The notes below the pieces were generated by a model that saw only the letters and a program-made list of their open reading frames with translations, ran no database searches and was not told where the DNA came from. From positions 1-64,000 of the forward strand of contig NZ_LIXZ01000013.1 in NCBI RefSeq assembly GCF_001305855.1: a stretch of 64,000 nucleotides of DNA, given 5' to 3'. The translations under genes and the position numbers were made by a program. The stretch is from Rossellomorea vietnamensis. GTDB taxonomy: Bacteria > Bacillota > Bacilli > Bacillales > Bacillaceae_B. Numbering within the stretch: the stretch's first letter is position 1; each line of letters opens with the position of its first letter. Shown here piece by piece: positions 27,435 to 36,512 of this stretch.

Positions 27435-28097
27435 TTATACGGCATCCGTCTTTTCTTCTTGAAGTTCATCCTGTACTTCTTTAACCAAATGAGGAGAGTC
27501 CTTTATGATTTTCCCGATATAGAAAAATCCCGCTACGGTGACTCCGGTCATGATCCAGCTGAACGCCTGGCGCAGGATGATCCCTTTATCAAATGCCTCT
27601 ACGCCATACTCCATAATGAGCCAAGTATTCACGATGGCAAGGATCCCGCTCCTCATGGCGAAGCAGAGCGTGATCAGTTGGAACAAGATATATAAAGGCT
27701 TCTTGTGATAGAGTCGCTTACTAAAAGAACGATCATAGCCTTGAAGCTCTGCGAAATCGAGACCGAAATATAAGGTGATGGGTCTTCCGATGATCATGGT
27801 CACCAAGAAAAACAAACTAATTCCAGCAGCGTAATAGACATTATTCCAAAGAAGCTGTATGGATGAACCAGCGAGGACGTCAATCAGCGTGCCGACAATT
27901 AATGTGAAAAGAATGAACAAGCCGAATGTATTCACTTTCTTCATCTCGATGAATCGGTAGATGGAATAAACGATTCCCGGGACTGAAGAGAGGAGCATGG
28001 CATAGTAATCTCCGGTGTAGTCCCTCATGATATTCCACATAAATAATGGGAGCGCCACATAAATCATCAGATCCAATAGGACAATATTTTTCTTCAC
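27435..28097 (-). CDS. VC0807-family membrane protein
   Basis: About 220 residues with five or six hydrophobic segments (e.g. LLDLMIYVALPLFMWNIM, LFILFTLIVGTLIDVLAG, FSWIMTGVTVAGFFYIGKII) and an acidic C-terminal tail (EVQDELQEEKTDAV). It resembles VC0807 / intracellular-septation-like proteins of unknown function. The start is uncertain: GTG at 28097 gives good spacing from AGGAAGA; GTG at 28106 or an upstream ATG at 28160 are alternatives. A candidate minus-strand -10 (TACTAT) lies just upstream. It is divergent from the Fur-controlled lipoprotein operon, and the Fur box lies about 160 nt from its start, so shared iron control is possible but unproven. Confidence 0.7.
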   Translation of the reverse strand: MKKNIVLLDLMIYVALPLFMWNIMRDYTGDYYAMLLSSVPGIVYSIYRFIEMKKVNTFGLFILFTLIVGTLIDVLAGSSIQLLWNNVYYAAGISLFFLVTMIIGRPITLYFGLDFAELQGYDRSFSKRLYHKKPLYILFQLITLCFAMRSGILAIVNTWLIMEYGVEAFDKGIILRQAFSWIMTGVTVAGFFYIGKIIKDSPHLVKEVQDELQEEKTDAV

Positions 28098-28217
28098 TTC
28101 TATCACTCTTCCTGTTTTTTGTATAGTAAGAATACGTTTCTCAAAAGGACAAAGTTTCAAATAAATGGATAATGATTTGGGAAAGTGAAATCGATTTCTT
28201 TTTTTGAAAAATTCTTA

Positions 28218-28246
28218 TTGAGATTATTTCTCAATTAACCTATACT
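28218..28246 (+). promoter_or_regulatory. Sigma-A promoter of the Fur-controlled lipoprotein operon
   Basis: TTGAGA (28218-28223) and TATACT (28241-28246) are separated by exactly 17 nt. The palindrome TTGAGA-TTATT-TCTCAA overlaps the -35 and weakly resembles a second Fur site. Confidence 0.7.
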
Positions 28247-28258
28247 GATAAATAGTAA

Positions 28259-28273
28259 TGAGAATCATTCTCG
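28259..28273. promoter_or_regulatory. Fur box
   Basis: TGAGAATCATTCTCG is a near-perfect 7-1-7 inverted repeat close to TGATAATNATTATCA. It starts 13 nt after the -10 element, so bound Fur would block transcription at or just after the start. Confidence 0.8.
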
Positions 28274-28307
28274 AATGATTCGTGAACGTTGAGAGGGGCT
28301 ACATAGA

Positions 28308-30383
28308 ATGAATAAACCATGGAAAGTATTATCCGCATCCGTTTTGGCATCTTCACTCCTACTTGCAGGATGTGTAAACGAGAAGGATGAAGCAACGAAA
28401 ACAGATGGAAATCAATCTGAAGAAGCGAAAAAGGGAGCAAGCAAGGTGAATGTATCCGATTATACGTTTGATACTGCCGGGAATATGTTTGCCTATGCAG
28501 AATTTGAATTATCAGGCGAGCCGCTGGCAGAAAGCCTCGGCTTGGATTTAGATATATTGGATATAAATAAAATCGATGAACCGACCCAATTCGATTATAC
28601 AGCCGGCGTTGAATCTTATGAATACTCTGAGGAAGCCATGTATGAAGTGGTTGAAAAATCAGGGATGGGATTGCACCTGATCAATGGTCCGGTGGTAGAT
28701 ACTCTTCAGAATGGAAAAACAGCTGATGAAAAATTGGGTAACCGTTTCTACGAATTGGCGGATGCTGTCGGGTATCCACAAGATGAAATTTTCAGGAATA
28801 TGTATCCGACTTTCATTGAATACTCTGCCGGTGATCCCCATTACAAAGGCAAAGTAGATACAAGTGAGTATGCAGCGAATGATGATGGAAGCTATGTACC
28901 TATGTATCAAGTAAACTTCGAATCACTCCGCTGGGACCGTGATAAAATGGAGAAAACCCTTGTCCCTTCAGCTTATGGGGCAACATTCTTAAAGCAGGCG
29001 CTATGGGCCGGGGATTTCATGGGCGGCTTCCACACGATTGATGGGGATGAGGAGCTTTCAGGAGAAACGTCAAAGGATGACGAAGATAAGAATGTTGCAC
29101 TCGGAGTGAGCTCAGCTGATGGTTTCCAGGGAGCGGTTCTGACGGAAGAAATATGGAATAAAGTGAACTACATAGGAAGTGAACTGTTCGTTGATGCTTC
29201 GACAGGGGATTTGGCGGCAGCAGGACTTGGCAGCCAGTATGATCCGTCTGAAGGATATGTTTATTTACCTCATAGTATAGAGGTTACAGAAGACGGTATG
29301 GAGGCACCAAGCGCCAAGTCATTGTCCATTAAAGATTCCAACAGTGTCCTAGAAGACCAGTGGATGATGCTTTGGCCGAGCTCGGAATTCTACGGAATGA
29401 CGGACCAGAGGGAAAGCAACCCGAACAAGACACCATCATTCCAGGCGTTGTTTGACGATGCACCGTATCCTTCAGCACCTAAAGAAAATACGGATGACTC
29501 ACCTGATAACGATGTAAATGGAACAGACCCGTTCACAGCCAATCAAAACGTGATGCTTCATATATTCAAGAATATAGATGCCATGCATTTCAATGACGAT
29601 AAAGGAATGTTCGTAACAGAAAATGATGGAAAAGAACAAGGGACGTATATGGACACGTTCCAGGCAGGTTATACAATGGAATCGATAAGGATCTTCCAAC
29701 GTGCAATCGATGGACTTCCTGTCGGGTACGCTTCCGGGGAGTCCGCTGAAGGATTGAAGACACCTGAAGGCAAACGTGCACTGGAAATGATCCGTAAGCA
29801 GGCAGACTTCATGATAGACGACTTGGTCATGGATTCTGGCCTTGTAGCAAAGGGATTCGATGCCGATAAAGGTGCGGATAAAGAGGTTACTTTAGATGCT
29901 CAACTAGGGGCGATCAGAGGATTGACGGCTGCTTATTTAGCGACTGATGATGAGAAATATCGAGAAGCAGCCCGTTCGATCTATGAAGCGATGGATTCAC
30001 AGCTTTGGGATGACGACCTGAAAGCGTACGAAACATCAAAAGGAAAAATGGACTATACCCCATATACAGCCGGCGCACTTTCTGCCACATACAGGGTTGC
30101 CCTGCAAAATTTAAGCAACAGGGAATCAGATTCAGAAACACCTGAAAGCCTCGAAATCGATGCGATCACCGCCCGCTACAGTGATTTCTATGACACGGTC
30201 ATCGATGGTCCGTCCCTTGAGGAAGGAATGCAGGCGAGTGAATTCTGGGATACAGGGGATTATTATGACAGCAAGGATTCATCAGGAAATACTGATGGAG
30301 ACAATGTTCCACAAATTCAGGCCGGACACGGAAAGAACGGGATAGCTCCCGTATTGCTTCCTGTCACGGTTGAAAAACGATAA
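28308..30383 (+). CDS. Large iron-regulated lipoprotein of unknown function
   Basis: A 691-residue lipoprotein. The signal peptide ends in the lipobox LLLAGC (lipidated Cys22), then a charged linker. The mature part is acidic and includes segments such as YVYLPHSIEV, EDQWMMLWPSSEFYGMTDQ, NVMLHIFKNIDAMHF and LGAIRGLTAAYLATDDEKYREAARSIYEAM. The last of these resembles a helical hairpin repeat of alpha/alpha-toroid proteins, so a six-hairpin-like fold is possible in the C-terminal half. I do not recognise the family. It sits directly behind a promoter and Fur box and 12 nt upstream of a di-haem lipoprotein gene, so the two surface proteins are probably made together under iron limitation. It may be a partner or substrate of that enzyme (inference). 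Confidence 0.8.
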   Translation: MNKPWKVLSASVLASSLLLAGCVNEKDEATKTDGNQSEEAKKGASKVNVSDYTFDTAGNMFAYAEFELSGEPLAESLGLDLDILDINKIDEPTQFDYTAGVESYEYSEEAMYEVVEKSGMGLHLINGPVVDTLQNGKTADEKLGNRFYELADAVGYPQDEIFRNMYPTFIEYSAGDPHYKGKVDTSEYAANDDGSYVPMYQVNFESLRWDRDKMEKTLVPSAYGATFLKQALWAGDFMGGFHTIDGDEELSGETSKDDEDKNVALGVSSADGFQGAVLTEEIWNKVNYIGSELFVDASTGDLAAAGLGSQYDPSEGYVYLPHSIEVTEDGMEAPSAKSLSIKDSNSVLEDQWMMLWPSSEFYGMTDQRESNPNKTPSFQALFDDAPYPSAPKENTDDSPDNDVNGTDPFTANQNVMLHIFKNIDAMHFNDDKGMFVTENDGKEQGTYMDTFQAGYTMESIRIFQRAIDGLPVGYASGESAEGLKTPEGKRALEMIRKQADFMIDDLVMDSGLVAKGFDADKGADKEVTLDAQLGAIRGLTAAYLATDDEKYREAARSIYEAMDSQLWDDDLKAYETSKGKMDYTPYTAGALSATYRVALQNLSNRESDSETPESLEIDAITARYSDFYDTVIDGPSLEEGMQASEFWDTGDYYDSKDSSGNTDGDNVPQIQAGHGKNGIAPVLLPVTVEKR

Positions 30384-30395
30384 AGAAGGGATCCT

Positions 30396-32366
30396 ATGAA
30401 GAAAATGATAGGATATGCGGCAGCGTTTCTCATAGCAGGAACGCTTGTTGCATGTTCAGTTCAAACGGCAACCAAAGATGACCCGAGCTTCGAGTCAGTT
30501 CGGAAAGAAGCGATAAATAGCGATAATATCCTTCAGAATAAAGAAGGAACCGAGCTGTATATCGCCAATCTCGATGCCAATACGGTTTCCATAGTGAATG
30601 AGAAAACCCAGAAGGTAAAAAAAGAAATTCCTGTCGGAAAAGAGCCGGTCCAACTGGCGTTGTCACCGGATGAAGACCGCCTGTATGTTTCGTGCAGGTA
30701 TGATAATAAGATTAATGTCATCTCATTGGAAGAAGGGAAAGTGGTAGATTCCTATGAAGTGGGAACGGAGCCTTTTGGACTCCTCACAAGCCAGAATGGT
30801 AAGACCCTGTATGTAGCCAATTACCGGGAAAGCACGATTATGATGGTTGATGTGAAGAGTGGGGATGTAACTGAGACAATTCCGGTGCACGATCGACCAA
30901 GAACGATGGCTCTAACAGCAGATGGGAAGAAGGTATACATTCCCCATTATTTATCCGGTGAAATATCCGTGTTGGACACAGAAAAGAAAAAAGTTGCAAA
31001 CACAATTAAACTGGCAGACTCGCCTGATGTTTCTGACCGGAAAAAAAGCCAGGGGATCCCGAACACCCTTGAACAATTTGTGATTGCCCCCGATGGGAAA
31101 ACGGCATGGGTCCCCCACTTGGTGACCAATGTCGATACACCCATTCAGTTTGAAGAAACGATCTTTCCTGTGATTTCCATCATCGATCTGGAACACGACA
31201 AAGAATTGGTGGATAAGAGAAAAGAATTATTTGATGAAATCAATGTGCTGGATTCGAAAAATGAGACGATGATCGTATCAAATCCTTATGATGTGACTTT
31301 CCAGAAGAATGGATCGAAAGCATATGTAGTGATGTCGGGAAGTGAAGATTTAGTTGTTTTTGATCTGAAGCGCGGTGGGAATGCGACTCAAATTCTAAGA
31401 AGGATCGAGGGGGACAATCCCCGTGGAATCATACTAAGTAAGAACGGGGAAACTCTTTATGTCCATAATGCCATGAGTCACGACCTTGCGACCATTGATT
31501 CGGGAGGCAGCTCTACTCATTCAAGGGCGAGAAAGCTTCATGATAACATCTCCCTGATCGAAAAAGATCCACTCGACCCACAGGTTCGTAAAGGGAAAAC
31601 CATTTTTTACAGTGCCAACAGCGATGAGTTTGAAGCTGATATTACCGGTAACAACTGGATGAGCTGTGTGTCCTGTCACAGTGATGGAGAGATCAATGGG
31701 TTGACCTTGATGACTGGAAGGGGTCAGCGGAATGTACCAACGAACACAAGAACTGCGGAAACCGGACTCTTCACATGGGACGGTAGCCGGGATGACTTTA
31801 CGGATTATCTCCTGACGGTGCAGGGTGAAATGGGCGGCATGATGAAGTATGAGCCAGGCGATGAACTGCCGGCGGATGTTGAGAAGATGTATGATGATTT
31901 ATTCGCCTATCTGAAGGAACCGTCATCTTTCCCCGTTCCAGAGAGCCCTTACAAAGAAAACGGGGAATTAACAAGCTCAGCGAAAGATGGGAAGGCTCTC
32001 TTTGAAGGAAAGGCATCCTGCATCTCCTGTCATAGCGGAACTCAATTTACGGATAGTGTGAAAGCAATCGGTGAGGACGGGAAGCTGACAACGGATGTGA
32101 CAGACTATCTACATGATATCGGGACATCCAACCAATATGACGTGTCAACTACAGGTGACGCGAGGGCGGACTTCACGAATCCACGTGATGGGAAAAGCTT
32201 TGACACTCCAAGTCTTGTAGGTGTTTGGGCGACTGGTCCATATCTGCATGATGGAAGTGCCAGGACAATTGAAGAGTCGATTGAGCGTCATCAATATGAT
32301 GGGAAATCGGAACTCAGTCAGATCGAAATGTCAAAGATCGCCGATTATGTGCGATCTATTGATTAA
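30396..32366 (+). CDS. Lipoprotein with beta-propeller and di-haem cytochrome c peroxidase domain
   Basis: A 656-residue lipoprotein (lipobox LVAC, Cys20). Residues about 45-370 are YVTN-type beta-propeller repeats (GTELYIANLDANTVSIVNE, GKTLYVANYRESTIMMVDV, GETLYVHNAMSHDLATID). Residues about 390-656 are a di-haem domain of the cytochrome c peroxidase/MauG superfamily, with CVSCH (Cys424, Cys427, His428) and CISCH (Cys542, Cys545, His546) and the family motif PYLHDGSARTIEE near 616. It is expected on the outer face of the membrane. MauG-like enzymes oxidise partner proteins or reduce peroxide. Fur control and the preceding lipoprotein suggest a role in iron handling or peroxide defence under iron limitation. 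A terminator follows. Confidence 0.88.
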   Translation: MKKMIGYAAAFLIAGTLVACSVQTATKDDPSFESVRKEAINSDNILQNKEGTELYIANLDANTVSIVNEKTQKVKKEIPVGKEPVQLALSPDEDRLYVSCRYDNKINVISLEEGKVVDSYEVGTEPFGLLTSQNGKTLYVANYRESTIMMVDVKSGDVTETIPVHDRPRTMALTADGKKVYIPHYLSGEISVLDTEKKKVANTIKLADSPDVSDRKKSQGIPNTLEQFVIAPDGKTAWVPHLVTNVDTPIQFEETIFPVISIIDLEHDKELVDKRKELFDEINVLDSKNETMIVSNPYDVTFQKNGSKAYVVMSGSEDLVVFDLKRGGNATQILRRIEGDNPRGIILSKNGETLYVHNAMSHDLATIDSGGSSTHSRARKLHDNISLIEKDPLDPQVRKGKTIFYSANSDEFEADITGNNWMSCVSCHSDGEINGLTLMTGRGQRNVPTNTRTAETGLFTWDGSRDDFTDYLLTVQGEMGGMMKYEPGDELPADVEKMYDDLFAYLKEPSSFPVPESPYKENGELTSSAKDGKALFEGKASCISCHSGTQFTDSVKAIGEDGKLTTDVTDYLHDIGTSNQYDVSTTGDARADFTNPRDGKSFDTPSLVGVWATGPYLHDGSARTIEESIERHQYDGKSELSQIEMSKIADYVRSID

Positions 32367-32393
32367 TGCTTTTAAGAAATCAGGTTATTGATA

Positions 32394-32424
32394 AAAACTT
32401 GAGGAGATTTCCTCAAGTTTTTTA
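32394..32424 (+). terminator. Terminator of the lipoprotein operon
   Basis: AAAACTTGAGGA pairs with TCCTCAAGTTTT, followed by T-run. Confidence 0.88.
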
Positions 32425-32543
32425 TTATGGGTGATTTTTATGCGGACCATCAGTTTTCAGAATTGTGTTTACAATTATATTACAGTATTGTAACATAAAT
32501 ATAGAAAAATTGTATCATTTTGGAAATGGATTGGGGTGATTTT

Positions 32544-33428
32544 ATGAAAAGGGCGCTGGAGACTCCCTTTCATTTTTTGGTGGTTGTGTTGGGGTTGTAC
32601 TTACTAAGCGGGATTGGTTCGCTGCTTGCATATGATACAGAGCTTCTGATAAATCTGGCTGCCTATGGTGACCGTTTGCAGCAGACGTGGATTGAAATCA
32701 TGCATCCATCGTCCATCTACATCTATTGGGGAGATGGGAATAAGCAATATAGCATCACCGAGGTCTTTTCTAATACGTATTCATACTCCTTTCTCATCCT
32801 TTTCAGTTCATTCTGCCTTGCAATCTGCCTGTCGGTGCTCTTTAGTTATGCCCTCATGTTGTTGCCCCGGAAAGCGTATCGATTTTCGACGAGGATCATA
32901 AATGTCCTGGATGCGTTGCCGGATGTCTTCATTGTGGTTTTATTTCAGCTCTTCATCATCTGGTTATTCAAAAAGACGGACCTGCTCGTGTTCGATATTT
33001 ATGCCCTGGGTGAAGGTCGGATTTACTTTTTGCCGATTCTTTGCTTATCTGTACTGCCTGTTGTCTTTTTGTTAAAGCAGTTTCTGTTTCAACTCAAGGA
33101 AGAAGAAAGTAAACCGTATGTGGAGTTTTCTTATTCAAAAGGATTCAGAAGAGCCTATACGGTTTGGCATCATCTGTTCCGGAATGTCTGGGTTCACTTC
33201 TTCTTTCACCTCAAACCTATCTTTTTACTAATGCTTTCAAATCTACTAATCATTGAACTTCTATTTAATATCAATGGGTTCATGCAGACTTTACTGCGAA
33301 CAGCGACAAGTTCTCCTGCTGCATTCTTTCTCGGGATGTTACTCATTTTTATTCCGTTCTTTATCGTGTTTACGATTGGATCAGTGATTCTATCAAAATG
33401 GTTGAAAGGAGGGGAGCAAAATGAATAG
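32544..33428 (+). CDS. ABC transporter permease (DppB/OppB-like)
   Basis: A 294-residue membrane protein with about six helices, including an N-terminal helix, a large external loop and the BPD_transp_1-like core (SFLILFSSFCLAICLSVLFS, VLDALPDVFIVVLFQLFIIW). The cytoplasmic EAA-like loop is YVEFSYSKGFRRAYTVWHHL. It resembles DppB-type permeases but is divergent. ATG 32544 is chosen because it follows GGGGTGA; an upstream TTG lies before that site. It overlaps the next permease gene by 8 nt. No binding protein or ATPase gene is adjacent. Confidence 0.75.
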   Translation: MKRALETPFHFLVVVLGLYLLSGIGSLLAYDTELLINLAAYGDRLQQTWIEIMHPSSIYIYWGDGNKQYSITEVFSNTYSYSFLILFSSFCLAICLSVLFSYALMLLPRKAYRFSTRIINVLDALPDVFIVVLFQLFIIWLFKKTDLLVFDIYALGEGRIYFLPILCLSVLPVVFLLKQFLFQLKEEESKPYVEFSYSKGFRRAYTVWHHLFRNVWVHFFFHLKPIFLLMLSNLLIIELLFNINGFMQTLLRTATSSPAAFFLGMLLIFIPFFIVFTIGSVILSKWLKGGEQNE

Positions 33429-34425
33429 ATGGATGGTCAAACGATTGGCACTTCCCATCCTCCTGCTGATTACCTTGATTGGCGTCAGTTTCCTGGTTCC
33501 GGTAATGAATCCCGATTATGATGAAGTGGTGGACTATCTCTCAGATGAAAATGGAAGAGTGATAGCGGCCCCGCCATTCACCCCTGGCGAAATGCCTCCT
33601 CTCGGGAGTGATAAACTAGGGAGAAACTTTCTGCTGCTATTATTAGTCGGAGCGAAATATACCATCTTTGCTTCGCTGGCCATTGCGTTATTGCGAATGG
33701 TACTGGGCTTTTTCTTTGCAGTATTGTACACATTCCTACCCGCATTTGTTGGTAGATTCATTAAAGGGCTGGGGGAGTCGTTTCAATATATCCCCCTTGT
33801 CATCATCGTATTTGCGCTTCTGGTGCCACTGGAAGGTGCCTTTCATTCAGAGATCCTCCCTTCCAACCGATACTTCTTCATTCAAGTGATTGCCATTGCG
33901 GCTGTGACAGTCCCGTCTCTCGGAATCTACTTGGGGGAAGAGATGAAGCTTTTTATGGGAAATGACTTCATACAGGTGTCACGGACGATTGGTGCAGGAA
34001 GATTCCACCTGTTCAAACAACATCTGCTTCCCCAGTTCAGAAGGCATTCGATCGTATTATTTTCAGAACAGGTTTCCCAGACGCTCGCCCTGCTCATTCA
34101 ACTCGGCATTCTTCATATGTGTCTTGGAGGATTGAAAATCGCTAACTTCGGCATCATGGAAACCATTCCGGTTTATTTCTCTGAAACGAACGAATGGGCG
34201 GCAACGATCGCCATCAATATTCAGCAGATCTTCCTCCGTCCGATGCTTGTGGTCGTTCCACTGACTTTATTCGCCATATTGATTCTGTGTGTGAACTCGA
34301 TCAATGCCACTTTACGGAGATCATTGATTGAAGGGGAAGGTGCCAAGGTTAAGAAGAAGTCGAAAGAACAAACTTTAGAGGAGAAGGTCTCCGTATCATC
34401 AGACCTATTTACGTTGAAGCAATAG
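33421..34425 (+). CDS. ABC transporter permease (DppC/OppC-like)
   Basis: A 334-residue second permease. The N-terminal helix is followed by MPPLGSDKLGRNFLLLLLVGAK, which corresponds to the conserved 'GTDxxGRD' region of OppC/DppC proteins. The core includes SLGIYLGEEMKLFMGNDFIQ and the EAA loop VSRTIGAGRFHLFKQHLLPQ. The C-terminal tail is charged. It begins inside the end of the preceding permease gene (8-nt overlap) behind GGAGGGG, so the two are coupled. The ATPase and substrate-binding protein are not in the window. Confidence 0.8.
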   Translation: MNRWMVKRLALPILLLITLIGVSFLVPVMNPDYDEVVDYLSDENGRVIAAPPFTPGEMPPLGSDKLGRNFLLLLLVGAKYTIFASLAIALLRMVLGFFFAVLYTFLPAFVGRFIKGLGESFQYIPLVIIVFALLVPLEGAFHSEILPSNRYFFIQVIAIAAVTVPSLGIYLGEEMKLFMGNDFIQVSRTIGAGRFHLFKQHLLPQFRRHSIVLFSEQVSQTLALLIQLGILHMCLGGLKIANFGIMETIPVYFSETNEWAATIAINIQQIFLRPMLVVVPLTLFAILILCVNSINATLRRSLIEGEGAKVKKKSKEQTLEEKVSVSSDLFTLKQ

Positions 34426-34436
34426 GATGAAGATGG

Positions 34437-34691
34437 ATGGAGGATAATCAAGCTGGGAAGATTTTTCTGGTCGTATCCCTATTATTATTCTTTTTAGGGG
34501 GAGTCGTTTCTGTATACACTGGGTTTCAACCATCCTCGGAACATTCCATATGGGTTCCGCTCATAATTCTCACTACCAACGTAATGTATGTTGTTATCAA
34601 CATGAAAGAGAGCCGTCGCTATTATACAATCGGACATAGTATAATAGCCTTCTCAGTTCTTATATACATCCTTATTCCGTACTTGATATAG
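34437..34691 (+). CDS. Small membrane protein, 84 aa, three hydrophobic segments
   Basis: An 84-residue protein with three hydrophobic stretches (IFLVVSLLLFFLGGVVSVYTG, IWVPLIILTTNVMYVVINM and IGHSIIAFSVLIYILIPYLI). It starts 11 nt after the permease stop, with only a weak AGGATG site, so expression may depend on coupling. I do not recognise the family. It may be an accessory of the permease pair. Confidence 0.6.
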   Translation: MEDNQAGKIFLVVSLLLFFLGGVVSVYTGFQPSSEHSIWVPLIILTTNVMYVVINMKESRRYYTIGHSIIAFSVLIYILIPYLI

Positions 34692-34693
34692 AA

Positions 34694-34728
34694 AACACTC
34701 AGAAACAATTTCTGAGTGTTCTTTTTTT
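34694..34728 (+). terminator. Terminator after the permease operon
   Basis: AACACTCAGAAA pairs perfectly with TTTCTGAGTGTT across CAAT, followed by seven T. Confidence 0.9.
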
Positions 34729-34805
34729 ATAAAATCAATGCACGGTTTTTTCTATGTTCCTTTCGCAGAGGTGCGGTCTTAATTAACCTCTTCTCTTCTT
34801 CAGAT
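34727..34805 (-). pseudogene. Remnant of a second ykhA-like thioesterase gene (3' end only)
   Basis: Read on the minus strand, this segment encodes SEEEKRLIKTAPLRKEHRKN followed by RALIL and a stop. That matches the C-terminus of the intact thioesterase at 43507-43980 (TEEEKRLFKSAVLRKEHRKN then RALIK) residue for residue except for a few changes. Upstream in this frame there is a stop and no start, so only about 25 codons survive. It looks like the tail of a deleted paralogue or a duplicated fragment. Confidence 0.75.
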
Positions 34806-34905
34806 TGAGAAGGGTTTTAAACTAAGGTTTTTTTAAGTTCCTTATCCTGTAATGAGTATGATATATTAATATAATAGAAAATTCAGTATAATCAGGAGTA
34901 TTTGG

Positions 34906-36510
34906 ATGAATAGACTTCTTAAGGTGCCGCTTCAGGTCAAAATATTGGGCTTGGTCATTTCGCTTCTGCTGATCGTGATTGGGCTGCTTACATGGATGTT
35001 TGCATACCGGGAATCACAGGAAGACGTTGCTCAGGCAGAAGATCTGGCGATGCAAACGGCCAAGACACTTTCTTATATGCCGGTGATTCAGGATTCTTTT
35101 AAGAATGAGGAGCCAGTTGAAGATCTAAGTGTGGTCACGGAACAAATCCGTGACCAGGTGGATGCTTCTGCTGTCCTGATTGAAAACAGGGACGGACAGA
35201 TATTCAGTTTTGTCGGACAAGCGATTGGGGATGGGGATCCCGAAGACCGTTATCGTGCATTGGTATTCGGAAGTAATAATCTGATTCATACCGGGGATGG
35301 CGACGAAGAAGTGTTAAAGGGGATTGTCCCAGTCATGATCCGGTATGACAACTACAAAAAAGTCGAAGGCACCGTAACGGTGGAGTTTGATATGAAAACC
35401 ATTCGGAATAAGATTGCCTATGAAATCCGCACAATGCTTGCTCTTTCCGGGGGAGTCCTGATCCTCGGGGTGTTCGGCAGTCTGTTTTTGGCCAGGAGTA
35501 TCAGAAGGGATACACTCGGTCTGGAACCGTATCAGATCAGTGCGCTCTTCAGAGAAAGAAATGCGGTTCTGCAATCTGTAAAGGAAGGGATTTTAGCCAT
35601 CGATACACAAGGTGTGATTACGATGATGAATCAATCTGCCCGTGAGTTACTTGATATTAAGCAAAATGTTGAGGGTAAATTCGTGACAGAAGTCATTTCT
35701 TCTCAAACGATGTCCGACATGCTGGCTTCTTCTTTGCATATTTCCAACATCGAACTTCAATATAAAGAAAAGACGATGATCGTAAATGCCCAGCCTATCA
35801 TCGAAAATAATCAGAAGGCAGGAACTGTGTTCAGCTTCAGGGACCGGACAGAAATTAAACAAATGGTGGATGCCCTTTCGGAAGTTCAGCAATATTCGCA
35901 GGACTTACGGGCACAAACGCATGAATTTAAAAACAAACTGCATGTACTTCTCGGGTTGCTTCAACTCCATAAATATGAAGAAGCCATCACATTCCTCACG
36001 GAGGAATCGGATCTGCAGGAGTATCATTCGACCATATTCTTTCAGAGTATCCTGGATGAGAAAGTTCAGGCCGTTCTATTAGGGAAGATTGCAAAGGCAT
36101 CAGAAAAGAAAATAGATTTCCAAATAGACAGTGAAAGTTCGCTTTCCCCGCTTCCTGTATTCATCGGTCTTTCACCCCTTATCGTTATATTGGGGAATCT
36201 GATTGATAATGCATTCGAAGCGGTGATGGACAAAAAACAAAAGATCAAGGTCGTTTCTTTTTTCGTTACCGACATTGGCAACGATATCATCTTTGAAATC
36301 GCTGATAACGGAAAAGGGATATCTGAAGAAGAAGAGGGACGTATTCTTCAGAAAGGAGTCTCATCCAAGGGTGACCACCGGGGGTATGGACTTGCAAACG
36401 TCCAGGAAGAACTAACCCTGCTCGGGGGTACAATCGAATGGGATTCCAAAAAGGATAAAGGGACGGTTTTCACAGTCATCCTGCCGAAATCACACACAAA
36501 AGGGGAATAG
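34906..36510 (+). CDS. CitS/DcuS-family sensor histidine kinase
   Basis: A 534-residue membrane sensor of the CitA/DcuS class, which detects di- and tricarboxylates. It has an N-terminal helix (ILGLVISLLLIVIGLLTWMF), an extracellular PAS-like domain (about residues 35-175), a second helix (MLALSGGVLILGVFGSLFLA), a cytoplasmic PAS (LQSVKEGILAIDTQGVITMM), a dimerisation segment with the phospho-acceptor His339 in LRAQTHEFKNKLHVLLGLLQ, and an ATPase domain (LGNLIDNAFEAV, IADNGKGI, KGDHRGYGLANV). The response regulator follows after 2 nt and the tct operon lies downstream. B. subtilis CitS-CitT precede a TctC-like gene in the same way. Confidence 0.92.
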   Translation: MNRLLKVPLQVKILGLVISLLLIVIGLLTWMFAYRESQEDVAQAEDLAMQTAKTLSYMPVIQDSFKNEEPVEDLSVVTEQIRDQVDASAVLIENRDGQIFSFVGQAIGDGDPEDRYRALVFGSNNLIHTGDGDEEVLKGIVPVMIRYDNYKKVEGTVTVEFDMKTIRNKIAYEIRTMLALSGGVLILGVFGSLFLARSIRRDTLGLEPYQISALFRERNAVLQSVKEGILAIDTQGVITMMNQSARELLDIKQNVEGKFVTEVISSQTMSDMLASSLHISNIELQYKEKTMIVNAQPIIENNQKAGTVFSFRDRTEIKQMVDALSEVQQYSQDLRAQTHEFKNKLHVLLGLLQLHKYEEAITFLTEESDLQEYHSTIFFQSILDEKVQAVLLGKIAKASEKKIDFQIDSESSLSPLPVFIGLSPLIVILGNLIDNAFEAVMDKKQKIKVVSFFVTDIGNDIIFEIADNGKGISEEEEGRILQKGVSSKGDHRGYGLANVQEELTLLGGTIEWDSKKDKGTVFTVILPKSHTKGE

Positions 36511-36512
36511 GT

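Noticed and set aside
28219-28235. Second Fur box at the -35 element of the lipoprotein operon
   Set aside because: The palindrome is real but matches the Fur pattern poorly; kept only as a remark on the promoter.
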